NCBI RefSeq assembly: GCF_001426405.1
Contig: NZ_LMEP01000013.1
Location: 1 to 36,914, forward strand
Source of the DNA: Streptomyces sp. Root1304
Lineage (GTDB): Bacteria; Actinomycetota; Actinomycetes; Streptomycetales; Streptomycetaceae
Direction: 5' to 3'
DNA length: 36,914 bases
The notes under the pieces were generated by a model. The model saw only the letters and a program-made list of their open reading frames with translations, made no database searches and was not told the DNA's origin. Positions 8,673 through 15,815 of the stretch are shown in pieces. Position numbers and translations under genes: made by a program. The number at the start of each line of letters is the position of its first letter. Position 1 is the stretch's first letter.

Positions 8673-9863
8673 CTAGGAGCACACGCCTTCCGCCGCGTTC
8701 CGCCCCGTGAACGTCGGTGTGACGGAGGGCGTCGGGGTGTCCGCGTCGTCCGGCTTGCCGTCCGAGCCCGGTTTCTTCTCGGCGTCCGGCGTCACCACCA
8801 CGGGCTTGTCCTCCCGTAGCTGCGTGAAGAGTTGACTCGCCGCAGGCTGTACCAGTTCGTCCCGGTTCGCGTCGTAGCGGTAGGAGCGGCGCGGCACCGT
8901 GAGGAACTGCACCTTCTCCGTCGGGATCGCCCGCATCGAGCGCGCCAGGTCGTACAGGTCCCGCAGCGAGTCGAGCCCGGGGTCCGTGGTGATCGCCTTG
9001 GTGGCCGCGTCAAGGACCGGATAGAGCTTCGTCGGGTTCAGCAGCACCCCGTCGCTCTGCACCTTGTTGACGAGGGCGCCGAGGAACTGCTGCTGGCGGT
9101 CCATGCGTTCCGTGTCGCTGCCGTTGCCGATCGACTTCCTGGCCCGTACGAAACCGAGGGCCTGCTCGCCGTGGAGCGTCTGGCGCCCCGCGGGCAGCTT
9201 CAGCTTCGCGTCCGGGTCGTCCACCGGCTCCTTGAGGCAGACCTCGACCCCGTCGACGGCGTCCACCATCTTCTTGAAGCCCCGGAAGTCGATCACCATG
9301 TGGTGGTCCACCCGGATCCCGGTCAGTTTCTCGACGGTACGGATCGTGCACGCCGTACCGCCGAACTCGAAGGCCCAGTTGAACTGCGCGAACTGCTCCC
9401 GGGTCCGTGTCCCGTCGGGCTTGCGGCAGCTGGGGATCGTCACCATCAGGTCGCGGGGGAGGGAGACGGCGGTCGCGCTCGACTTCCCCGCCGCCAGGTG
9501 CAGCAGGATCGTCGTGTCGGAGCGCTGGGTGCCCACGTCCTTGCCGTACTTGCGGTTCTCGTCGCCCGACCGGGTGTCCGAACCGATGAGCAGGATGTTC
9601 CGGGCGGCGGAGGTGCCCGCCGGCGGCCGCTCCTTCTCGTACTTCCGCAGTTCGGCCTCGGCGGTGGTGTCCGTGGTGATGTTGCCGTCGAGCTTGCGGT
9701 AGAACCACCAGCCGGCCCCGGCGGCGGCCAGCACCACGAACGAGACGCCGAGCGCGGTCCACCGCAGCCAGTGGCGTCGGCGCGGCGCCTCCGGAGCACC
9801 GGGCGCCGCGTCCTCCGTTGCCGGGGGATCCGGTTCGGCGGGCGTGCCCGCGCGGTCCGTCAC
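8673..9863 (-). CDS. LCP family glycopolymer transferase, short form
   Basis: A 396-residue LCP protein, the shortest of the five, without a LytR_C domain. Membrane helix about 33-53, after a short Pro/Ala/Glu-rich tail. Motifs: NILLIGSDTRSGDENR, SDTTILLHLAAGK, SLPRDLMVTIP, DHHMVIDFRGFK, GEQALGFVRARKS and DTERMDRQQQFLGAL. The C-terminal 40 residues are a Thr/Pro/Asp-rich tail ending in Cys-Ser. The start is GTG at 9863, with AAGGA about 10 nt upstream. Sequence similarity to the 6695-8416 gene (KLDGNI after the helix, CTIRTVEKLTG, FVRARKS) marks it as a close paralogue. Function by family: transfer of lipid-linked glycopolymer to peptidoglycan on the outer membrane face. Confidence 0.9.
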   Translation of the reverse strand: MTDRAGTPAEPDPPATEDAAPGAPEAPRRRHWLRWTALGVSFVVLAAAGAGWWFYRKLDGNITTDTTAEAELRKYEKERPPAGTSAARNILLIGSDTRSGDENRKYGKDVGTQRSDTTILLHLAAGKSSATAVSLPRDLMVTIPSCRKPDGTRTREQFAQFNWAFEFGGTACTIRTVEKLTGIRVDHHMVIDFRGFKKMVDAVDGVEVCLKEPVDDPDAKLKLPAGRQTLHGEQALGFVRARKSIGNGSDTERMDRQQQFLGALVNKVQSDGVLLNPTKLYPVLDAATKAITTDPGLDSLRDLYDLARSMRAIPTEKVQFLTVPRRSYRYDANRDELVQPAASQLFTQLREDKPVVVTPDAEKKPGSDGKPDDADTPTPSVTPTFTGRNAAEGVCS

Positions 9864-10146
9864 GTCTGAGTCCGTCCTTCATGGCGTCGGCGGCGCGCCG
9901 GGCGGCCGCCGGTCGTAGAAGGAGACGGCCGAACCCGAGGCATGGTTGTGCGGAAGGAGTCGACTCCCCCTGGCCGATCATGTACCGGACGGGGCGTACG
10001 GACGCGGGGGCTCGGCGCGGCGCTAGGCCGAACGGGGCAGGGGGCGGACGGAGGGGTACGGGCGGACGGGCGGGTGCGCCGGACGGGGCGGCGCGGCAGG
10101 GGCTCGCGGGGCGGGGCCGGACGGGCCGGGACGTCGGCCCGGCGGC
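9864..10146. other. intergenic region, no gene seen
   Basis: A 283-nt very GC-rich spacer between the start of the short LCP gene and the stop of the TIGR03089-type gene. Frames crossing it are shadows without a ribosome site. It presumably carries the LCP promoter on the minus strand, but I cannot place -35/-10 elements. Confidence 0.5.
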
Positions 10147-10899
10147 TCAGAGCGCCGAGTGGGTCACCCGCTCGCTCTCGACCCGCTTCTCCAGGCCCTC
10201 GGGCGCCAGCCGGTCCAGGTTCCGGCACAGGACCACCGAACCGCCGGTGGCGAGCGGTGCGTACAGACCGGTCGACAGGCCCTGCCAGTCCCCGTACCCG
10301 AGGCCCGACAGCAGCCGCGAGCCGGCGGTCAGGCCGAGCGCCGCCGCGTCCGCGTGCGCCTGCTCGACGAGCTGTGCGCCGCCGTGCTCCGTACCGTCGA
10401 CGACGAGGGCCGGAGCATCGGGATCGACCGGTACGAACGGGGCGAAGCGGTCGCCCTGGCTGGGCACCTCGACCGCGTAGTCCGCGTATCCGGCGGGTGC
10501 CACGGGGAACCGGCGGCCCAACGGGGCCAGCGACAGCGCGATCCGCTCCCCGGAACAGGCGAGACCCGCCTCCAGCGTGTCGGGACCCGCGACGACGAGG
10601 TCCGCGTCCGCCGGGCCACCGCCGATCTCCGCGGTCACCCCGACGGAGGAGCAGGCCAGCAGCCAGACGGCCGTCTGCCAGTGCGCCGGCAGCAGCAGCG
10701 CCAGCCGGTCGCCGGGTCCGGCGGACAGTTCGCCCTGGAGCAGGTTCGCCGTCTTGGCCACCCAATTGGCGAAGGTGGCGACGGACAATTCCACCCGCTC
10801 ACCGGTGGCGTCGTCGTAGAAGGTGACGAAGGGGCGGGCCGGGTCCGCGGCGAGCGCGGATCGCAGCAGGTCGGCGGGGGTGCGGTCGCTGGCGTTCAC
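10147..10899 (-). CDS. TIGR03089 family protein (partial adenylate-forming fold)
   Basis: A 250-residue protein resembling the N-terminal part of AMP-binding (acyl-CoA synthetase-like) enzymes. ERVELSVATFANWVAKTANLL and GDRLALLLPAHWQTAVWLLA match the helix-strand region that opens the large adenylation subdomain. The phosphate-binding Thr/Ser/Gly-rich loop and the C-terminal subdomain carrying the catalytic Lys are absent, so a complete ATP-dependent ligase is unlikely. This combination is what I know as the actinobacterial TIGR03089 family, whose function is unknown. The start is GTG at 10899 without a clear ribosome site. It is divergent from the amidase-type gene at 11037. In M. tuberculosis the homologue (Rv3268, recalled) lies next to an LCP gene, as here, which hints at a cell-envelope connection. 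Confidence 0.82.
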   Translation of the reverse strand: MNASDRTPADLLRSALAADPARPFVTFYDDATGERVELSVATFANWVAKTANLLQGELSAGPGDRLALLLPAHWQTAVWLLACSSVGVTAEIGGGPADADLVVAGPDTLEAGLACSGERIALSLAPLGRRFPVAPAGYADYAVEVPSQGDRFAPFVPVDPDAPALVVDGTEHGGAQLVEQAHADAAALGLTAGSRLLSGLGYGDWQGLSTGLYAPLATGGSVVLCRNLDRLAPEGLEKRVESERVTHSAL

Positions 10900-11036
10900 G
10901 CCGGACAGCGTACGCGGACGGCCGCGCGCGGGTCCGCCGTACCGGTGACGCCGTCCACCGGTCGGCCCGACGGCCCGTCAGCTTCCGGGCCGGTTCCCGG
11001 CGCGCGGAACGGCCCGCGGGTACGCACGATCGGCCC

Positions 11037-12659
11037 ATGCGTGCCTCACTCGCCTCCTCGATCGCCGTCACCTGCGCGGCGGTCCTCGCCCTGCCGGTCT
11101 CCCTCGTCGCACCCGCGGCGGCCGTGGTGCCCTCGGCGCTCGGACTGCCACCGGCGGTCTCGGCGCAGCCACCCGCACCCGAACTCCCGGGCTCCACCCA
11201 GTCCCTGCCGCTGGCGCCGCTCGGCGGCGCGTCACGGTCCCTGGGTGACGGGACGGACAGTCCGGGCGAACAAGGGCTCACCCGACGCGAGGTCAGACCC
11301 TTCTCGCTCGTCGGCGTGGTCTGGGACGACCCGAAGGCCGCCCTGCACGGCACCGTCCAGGTCCGCACCCGGGCGGCCGGCAGCGGAGCCTGGTCGGAGT
11401 GGCAGGACGTCGAGACCCACAACGAGGAACACGGCGCCGACCCGGACACGGCGGAGGGCGCGGGACGCGCGCTGAAGGGCTCCACGGCCCCGCTGTGGGT
11501 GGGCGACTCGGACGGAGTGGAGATCCGGGTACGGGGGGAGGAGACGCTCCCCGAGGGCCTGCGACTGGAACTGGTGGACCCGGGGGAGAGCCCGGGGGAG
11601 GATGCGGCGGCCGGTACGGAGTCCGGCGCGGAGACGGGCGCCGAGACGGATACGGAGACGGGCGCCGAGACGGGTGCGGAGACGATTGCGGCTGAGGACG
11701 GCACCGCCGCCTCCAGCACGACCGCCGACGCCCCCGCCCCTCGCACGGCCGACGCCGCCCCCATGTCCCGCACGGCCGGGGCCCGCTCCGTGACGCGCGC
11801 CGCGGCCCCCTCCGGCCCGCCCTCCCCGATCGCCCAAGCCGCCGCGAGCGCCGCCGAGGCGGCGGCCGGCGCCGTCAACGCGCAGCTCGCCCCGTACGGC
11901 GCCGCCTGGATCCCGGCGCTGTCGAAGGCGGAGACGGAACTGACCCTCCCGCAGCTGCCGATGCCGATGCCGCAGGAGGCGAAGGCCTCCGCCGCCCCCG
12001 AGGCGCAGTCCGCTCCCGCGGCGCAGACGGCCGCGGCGGCCTCGAAGCCGTTCATCGGCCCCCGCCCCAAGATCATCACGCGCAAGGGCTGGGGCGCGGA
12101 CGAGCGGATCCGCGAGAAGGGCTTCGTCTACACGAAGACCATCAAGGCGGCCTTCGTGCACCACAGCGCGACCGGCAACAACTACACCTGCCGCCAGGCG
12201 CCCTCCGTCCTGCGCAGCATCTACCGCTACCACGTCAAGAGCAGCGGGTGGCGGGACTTCGGCTACAACTTCGCCGTCGACAAGTGCGGAAACATCTACG
12301 AGGGGCGGGCGGGGGGCGTGGCCAAGCCCGTCCTCGGCGCGCACACGCTCGGGTTCAACACGAACAGCATGGGGATCGCGGTCCTCGGCACGTTCAGCCG
12401 CTCCACGCCGCCGGCCGCCGCGGTGACCGCGGTGGCCCGTCTCACGGCCTGGAAGCTCGGGCTCTACGGGGTGAACCCGAAGGGGACCTCGTACCTCGTC
12501 TCGGGCGGCGGAAACCTGTACAAGAAGGGCACGAAGGTCCGTTTCAACGCCATCGCCGGACACCGTGACGGATTCGCCACGGAGTGCCCCGGCGTACGCC
12601 TGTACGGCAAGCTCGGCAGCGCCCGCGCGAGCTCGGCGAAGTACCAGGGAAGGGGCTGA
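11037..12659 (+). CDS. secreted peptidoglycan-recognition protein / N-acetylmuramoyl-L-alanine amidase
   Basis: A 540-residue exported protein. A signal peptide (about 1-28, hydrophobic then Ala-x-Ala) is followed by a long region without recognised fold: a domain with RPFSLVGVVWDDPKAALHG and WSEWQDVETHNEEHG, an acidic Glu-Thr-Gly-Ala repeat (residues 199-218) and an Ala-rich linker. The C-terminal PGRP/Amidase_2 domain starts near 342. Likely zinc ligands are His375 (VHHSATG), His509 (AGHRD) and Cys517 (TECPG); the DFGYNFAVD segment supplies the usual Tyr. With all ligands present, amidase activity (cleaving MurNAc-L-Ala bonds) is plausible. Many Streptomyces secrete such proteins. The gene stands alone on the plus strand; the weak ribosome site leaves the exact ATG slightly uncertain. 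Confidence 0.88.
   Translation: MRASLASSIAVTCAAVLALPVSLVAPAAAVVPSALGLPPAVSAQPPAPELPGSTQSLPLAPLGGASRSLGDGTDSPGEQGLTRREVRPFSLVGVVWDDPKAALHGTVQVRTRAAGSGAWSEWQDVETHNEEHGADPDTAEGAGRALKGSTAPLWVGDSDGVEIRVRGEETLPEGLRLELVDPGESPGEDAAAGTESGAETGAETDTETGAETGAETIAAEDGTAASSTTADAPAPRTADAAPMSRTAGARSVTRAAAPSGPPSPIAQAAASAAEAAAGAVNAQLAPYGAAWIPALSKAETELTLPQLPMPMPQEAKASAAPEAQSAPAAQTAAAASKPFIGPRPKIITRKGWGADERIREKGFVYTKTIKAAFVHHSATGNNYTCRQAPSVLRSIYRYHVKSSGWRDFGYNFAVDKCGNIYEGRAGGVAKPVLGAHTLGFNTNSMGIAVLGTFSRSTPPAAAVTAVARLTAWKLGLYGVNPKGTSYLVSGGGNLYKKGTKVRFNAIAGHRDGFATECPGVRLYGKLGSARASSAKYQGRG
11631..11690 (+). repeat. five tandem 12-bp coding repeats
   Basis: Five consecutive 12-bp units based on GAGACGGGCGCC lie in frame inside the peptidoglycan-recognition gene. 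They encode ETGA, ETDT, ETGA, ETGA and ETIA. Units 1 and 3 are identical and the others differ by a few bases. The unit length of four codons means copy-number change keeps the frame. Confidence 0.9.
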
Positions 12660-12717
12660 AGGGCCGGGGAAGGCGCCGATGAGGTCGCGGATGGGGTCAT
12701 CGGGGCAACCATCTGCA

Positions 12718-12723
12718 TAAACT
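12718..12723 (+). promoter_or_regulatory. possible -10 element upstream of manC
   Basis: TAAACT, preceded by TG two bases upstream (an imperfect extended -10), stands out in a locally A+T-richer stretch about 75 nt before the manC start. No -35 sequence of quality is visible at 17-18 nt. Confidence 0.3.
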
Positions 12724-12796
12724 GACCGGTCATATCGCACGGACGACCGAGCCGGGCGAGCTGACCGAGCCCCGAACAGGAAGCAGAGACGACAAG

Positions 12797-13879
12797 GTGA
12801 CTGAAGCGATCCTCCTGGTCGGTGGCAAGGGAACACGGCTGCGACCGCTCACGGTCAACACGCCCAAGCCCATGGTCCCGGCGGCGGGCGTCCCCTTCCT
12901 GACGCATCAGCTGGCCCGCGCCCGCGCCGCCGGCGTCGAGCACATCGTGCTCGCCACCTCCTACCTGGCCGAGGTCTTCGAGCCGCACTTCGGTGACGGC
13001 TCGGCCCTCGGCCTGAGCCTGGAGTACGTGACCGAGGTGGAGCCGCTGGGCACCGGCGGCGCGATACGCAACGTGGCCTCGCGGCTGCGTTCCGGCCCGG
13101 ACGAGCCGGTCCTGATCTTCAACGGGGACATCCTGACGGGCCTCGACATCGAGGCCCTCGTGGCGACCCACTCCTCCTCGGGCGCGGACGTCTCGCTGCA
13201 CCTCACCCGTGTCGAGGACCCGCGCGCGTTCGGCCTGGTCCCGACGGACGCCACGGGCCGCGTCACGGCGTTCCTGGAGAAGCCGCAGACGCCCGAGGAG
13301 ATCGTCACCGACCAGATCAACGCGGGCGCGTACGTCTTCAAGCGCTCGGTGATCGACTCGATCCCGACCGGCCGCCCGGTCTCGGTCGAGCGCGAGACCT
13401 TCCCGGAGCTGCTGTCCTCCGGGGCACACCTCCAGGGCATGGTCGACTCCACGTACTGGCTGGACCTCGGTACCCCGCAGGCCTTCGTCCGCGGCTCCGC
13501 GGACCTGGTCCTGGGCCGCGCGCCCAGCCCGGCGGTCCCGGGCCGCTGCGGCGACCGTCTGGTCCTGCCGACGGCCCGCGTCGCGGCGGACGCCAAGCTG
13601 ACCGGCGGTACGGTCGTCGGCGCGGACGCGGTGGTCGGCGAGGGCGCCCGCATCACCGGCTCCACGCTGCTCGCGGGCGCGGTCGTCGAAGCGGGCGCGG
13701 TGATCACCGACTCCCTGATCGGCGCGGGCGCGCGGATCGGGGCGCGCACGGTCCTGACCGGCGCGGTGATCGGCGACGGGGCGCAGGTGGGCCCGGACAA
13801 CGAACTGAGGGACGGCGTCCGCATCTGGTGCGACGCCACGGTCCCGGCAAGCACGATCCGCTTCTCGTCGGACCAGTAA
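12797..13879 (+). CDS. manC: mannose-1-phosphate guanylyltransferase (GDP-mannose pyrophosphorylase)
   Basis: A 360-residue nucleotidyltransferase that makes an NDP-sugar from sugar-1-phosphate and NTP. The signature VGGKGTRLRPLT (8-19) binds the nucleotide, TPKPMVP (about 22-28) carries the conserved Lys, and FNGDILTGLD (about 110-119) the metal-binding Asp. Residues from about 255 onward form left-handed beta-helix hexapeptide repeats (GGTVVGADAVVGEGARITGS...). GTG start at 12797, ribosome site weak. With manB and manA in the same window, the GDP-mannose assignment is the best reading, though this enzyme class includes glucose-1-phosphate versions that look similar. Its product would feed dolichol-type (polyprenol) mannose carriers and protein or wall mannosylation. 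Confidence 0.85.
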   Translation: MTEAILLVGGKGTRLRPLTVNTPKPMVPAAGVPFLTHQLARARAAGVEHIVLATSYLAEVFEPHFGDGSALGLSLEYVTEVEPLGTGGAIRNVASRLRSGPDEPVLIFNGDILTGLDIEALVATHSSSGADVSLHLTRVEDPRAFGLVPTDATGRVTAFLEKPQTPEEIVTDQINAGAYVFKRSVIDSIPTGRPVSVERETFPELLSSGAHLQGMVDSTYWLDLGTPQAFVRGSADLVLGRAPSPAVPGRCGDRLVLPTARVAADAKLTGGTVVGADAVVGEGARITGSTLLAGAVVEAGAVITDSLIGAGARIGARTVLTGAVIGDGAQVGPDNELRDGVRIWCDATVPASTIRFSSDQ

Positions 13880-13935
13880 CGCGAACGCCCACCGGCGCGG
13901 CCGGCGCACTCCCGCGCCGGCCCGCTGCGGGCCTT

Positions 13936-14094
13936 GCTTCCCGTTCCGGCGGCATGCGGGCCCTCCCGGAAACCGTTTCCCGCTCCGGGCGGCATGCGGG
14001 CCCTCCCGGAAACTGCTTCCCGCTCCGGGCGGCATGCGGGGCCCGTCCGGAACCGCTTCCCGCTCCGGGCGGCATGCGGGCCCGCCCGGCTACG
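13936..14094. repeat. four 40-bp tandem repeats with internal hairpins
   Basis: Four head-to-tail units start at 13936, 13975, 14015 and 14055. The first is 39 bp and the others about 40 bp. All share (G/C)TTCCCGCTCCGGGCGGCA followed by TGCGGG. Each unit can fold: in unit 2, GTTTCC at its start pairs with GGAAAC at its end, and CCGGGCGG faces a CCxCCCGG arm around GCATGC. The array fills the gap between manC and the glycosylase ATG at 14104, so it could be the manC terminator, part of the glycosylase leader, or both. There are no spacers between units, so it is not a CRISPR array. Confidence 0.92.
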
Positions 14095-14103
14095 CTCGTA
14101 CCC

Positions 14104-15084
14104 ATGGCCGGCCGCTTCCCCCTCGAACCCACCCGCACCACGGTCCGCGGCGGCCACACCCCCGTGCCCGCCCCCGCACCCGTCACGGACGCGGCCGTCA
14201 CTCCCGCCGACCTCGACCTCGGCCTCACCCTCGGCCCGCTCCGCCGCGGCCCCGCCGACCCCACCTTCCGCGTGACCCCCGACGGCTCCGTCTGGCGGGC
14301 CAGCCGGACCCCCGAAGGCCCCGGCACGCTCCGGGTCCGGGCGGGCGCGACCGGCACGGAGTCCGAGGCGTGGGGCCCGGGAGCCGCCTGGCTCCTGGAC
14401 CGCCTCCCGGCACTCCTCGGCGCCGAGGACGACCCGGCCGCCTTCGTCCCCCGCCACAAGCTGCTCCTGGCGACCCACCGCCGCCGTCCGGGCCTGCGCC
14501 TCACCCGTACCGGCCTGGTCCTGGAGTCCCTGATCCCGTCGGTCCTGGAGCAGAAGGTCACCACGAACGAGGCCTACGGGTCGTGGCGGCTGCTCGTACG
14601 GAAGTACGGCGAACCGGCCCCGGGCCCGGCCCCGGACGGCATGTACGTGATGCCGGACGCGCGCGCGTGGACGCGGATCCCGTCCTGGGAGTGGCACCGC
14701 GCGAACGTCGACGGCAAACGCTCGGCCACGATCGTCCGTGCGGCCAGGGTCGCGGCCCGCCTGGAGGAGGCCGCGCACATGGACCCGCCGGCGGCCCGCG
14801 CGCGCCTGGAACTGATCCCGGGCATCGGCCCCTGGACGAGCGCGGAGACGATCCAGCGCAGCAACGGCGCCCCCGACGAGGTCACCACCGGCGACCTGCA
14901 CCTCCCGGGCATCGTCGGCTGGGCCCTCGCGGGCGACCGTACGGCCGACGACGGGGCGATGCTGGACCTCCTGGCCCCGTACGCGGGCCAGCGCCACCGC
15001 GCGGCCCGCCTGATCCTCCTCAGCGGCCGGGTACCGCCCCGCAGGGCACCGAGGATGACCCCGGGCGACATCACCGGGATCTAG
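14104..15084 (+). CDS. AlkA-type DNA-3-methyladenine glycosylase (HhH-GPD family)
   Basis: A 326-residue base-excision-repair enzyme that would remove alkylated bases from DNA. The helix-hairpin-helix motif is ELIPGIGPWTSAETI (236-250) and the catalytic Asp is Asp264 in TTGDLHLPG, at the same spacing from the hairpin as in E. coli AlkA. LVLESLIPSVLEQKVTTNEA (138-157) matches the conserved helix before it. The N-terminal 100 residues correspond to the AlkA-type lead domain but are divergent. No methyl-acceptor (Ada) domain is fused. ATG 14104 follows immediately on the last 40-bp repeat and lacks a clear Shine-Dalgarno sequence. It converges on the zinc-knuckle gene with a 20-nt gap. Confidence 0.85.
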   Translation: MAGRFPLEPTRTTVRGGHTPVPAPAPVTDAAVTPADLDLGLTLGPLRRGPADPTFRVTPDGSVWRASRTPEGPGTLRVRAGATGTESEAWGPGAAWLLDRLPALLGAEDDPAAFVPRHKLLLATHRRRPGLRLTRTGLVLESLIPSVLEQKVTTNEAYGSWRLLVRKYGEPAPGPAPDGMYVMPDARAWTRIPSWEWHRANVDGKRSATIVRAARVAARLEEAAHMDPPAARARLELIPGIGPWTSAETIQRSNGAPDEVTTGDLHLPGIVGWALAGDRTADDGAMLDLLAPYAGQRHRAARLILLSGRVPPRRAPRMTPGDITGI

Positions 15085-15104
15085 GGCCTGTCCGGAAAAT
15101 CCCG

Positions 15105-15722
15105 CTACTCGGAGTCCGGGTGCATCTGCACCCAGCGCCCGCCGATCGACTTCATCTCCACGCCGTAGTACGGCTGGGGCTGCGCGGCGGCGGCACCGCC
15201 GACGGGCGAGGAACCGGACCGCCCGCGACTCCGCCCGGCCGAGGCGGCCGGCTTGGGCGCCGCCTTCTTCGCGGTCACCTTCTTCGCAGCGGCCGGCTTC
15301 CCGGCCACCTTCCTGCTCTTCACGGACGCAGCCCCCGTCGAGGCGGCCCTTGGGGAAGCAGCCCCCTTCGAGCCCGCCCCCTGAGAACCCTGAGAACCCG
15401 TCCGCTTGGAAGCCGTCTCCTTCGAAGCGGCTGCCTTCGAGCCCGCCCCCTTCGGCCCCCGCCCCTTCCCCGCCGCGTCCCGCTTCCGCAACTGCTCGAT
15501 CCTCCGCAGCATTTCGCCCCGGCTCATCGGCTTCGCGGGCTTCGGGGCGGCCGCCGCAGCCGCCGCCGCGGCAGCCGCCGCGACCTTGACCGGCACCCCG
15601 GTCACCGGGCGGCAGGCGCGGTGCGCCGGCCGCCCGTCACGGACGAGGACGAGCTTCTTCGGGGAGATCGGCATCGCGCAGACGATGCAGCACCTGAGAC
15701 CCGAGGTGTTGGACGTGGACAT
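15105..15722 (-). CDS. zinc-knuckle protein with Lys/Ala-rich histone-like tail
   Basis: A 205-residue protein I do not recognise as a named family. At the N-terminus Cys12-x2-Cys15 and His34-x2-Cys37 (GLRCCIVCAMP...RPAHRACR) form a plausible treble-clef or zinc-ribbon site. A run of about a dozen alanines follows, then SRGEMLRRIEQLRKRDAAG, probably a short amphipathic helix. The rest (about 80-175) is Lys, Ala, Ser and Pro-rich with KKVTAKKAAPKPAA, resembling histone H1-like or HU-tail sequences of actinobacteria. The C-terminus (YYGVEMKSIGGRWVQMHPDSE) is compact again. Such composition suggests nucleic-acid binding, but this is inference. Start ATG 15722 follows a GGGGGG tract. Confidence 0.75.
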   Translation of the reverse strand: MSTSNTSGLRCCIVCAMPISPKKLVLVRDGRPAHRACRPVTGVPVKVAAAAAAAAAAAAPKPAKPMSRGEMLRRIEQLRKRDAAGKGRGPKGAGSKAAASKETASKRTGSQGSQGAGSKGAASPRAASTGAASVKSRKVAGKPAAAKKVTAKKAAPKPAASAGRSRGRSGSSPVGGAAAAQPQPYYGVEMKSIGGRWVQMHPDSE

Positions 15723-15815
15723 GGCCCCCCTGTCGCACTTGGCCGGGACGGCAGGATAGTGCCCGCCCCGCCCCCGAACAGGCCCTTTTCCCCGGCGGCG
15801 GCCGTCGACGGCCCC

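Noticed and set aside
13936..14094. CRISPR array
   Set aside because: The units abut directly with no unique spacers and there are no cas genes.
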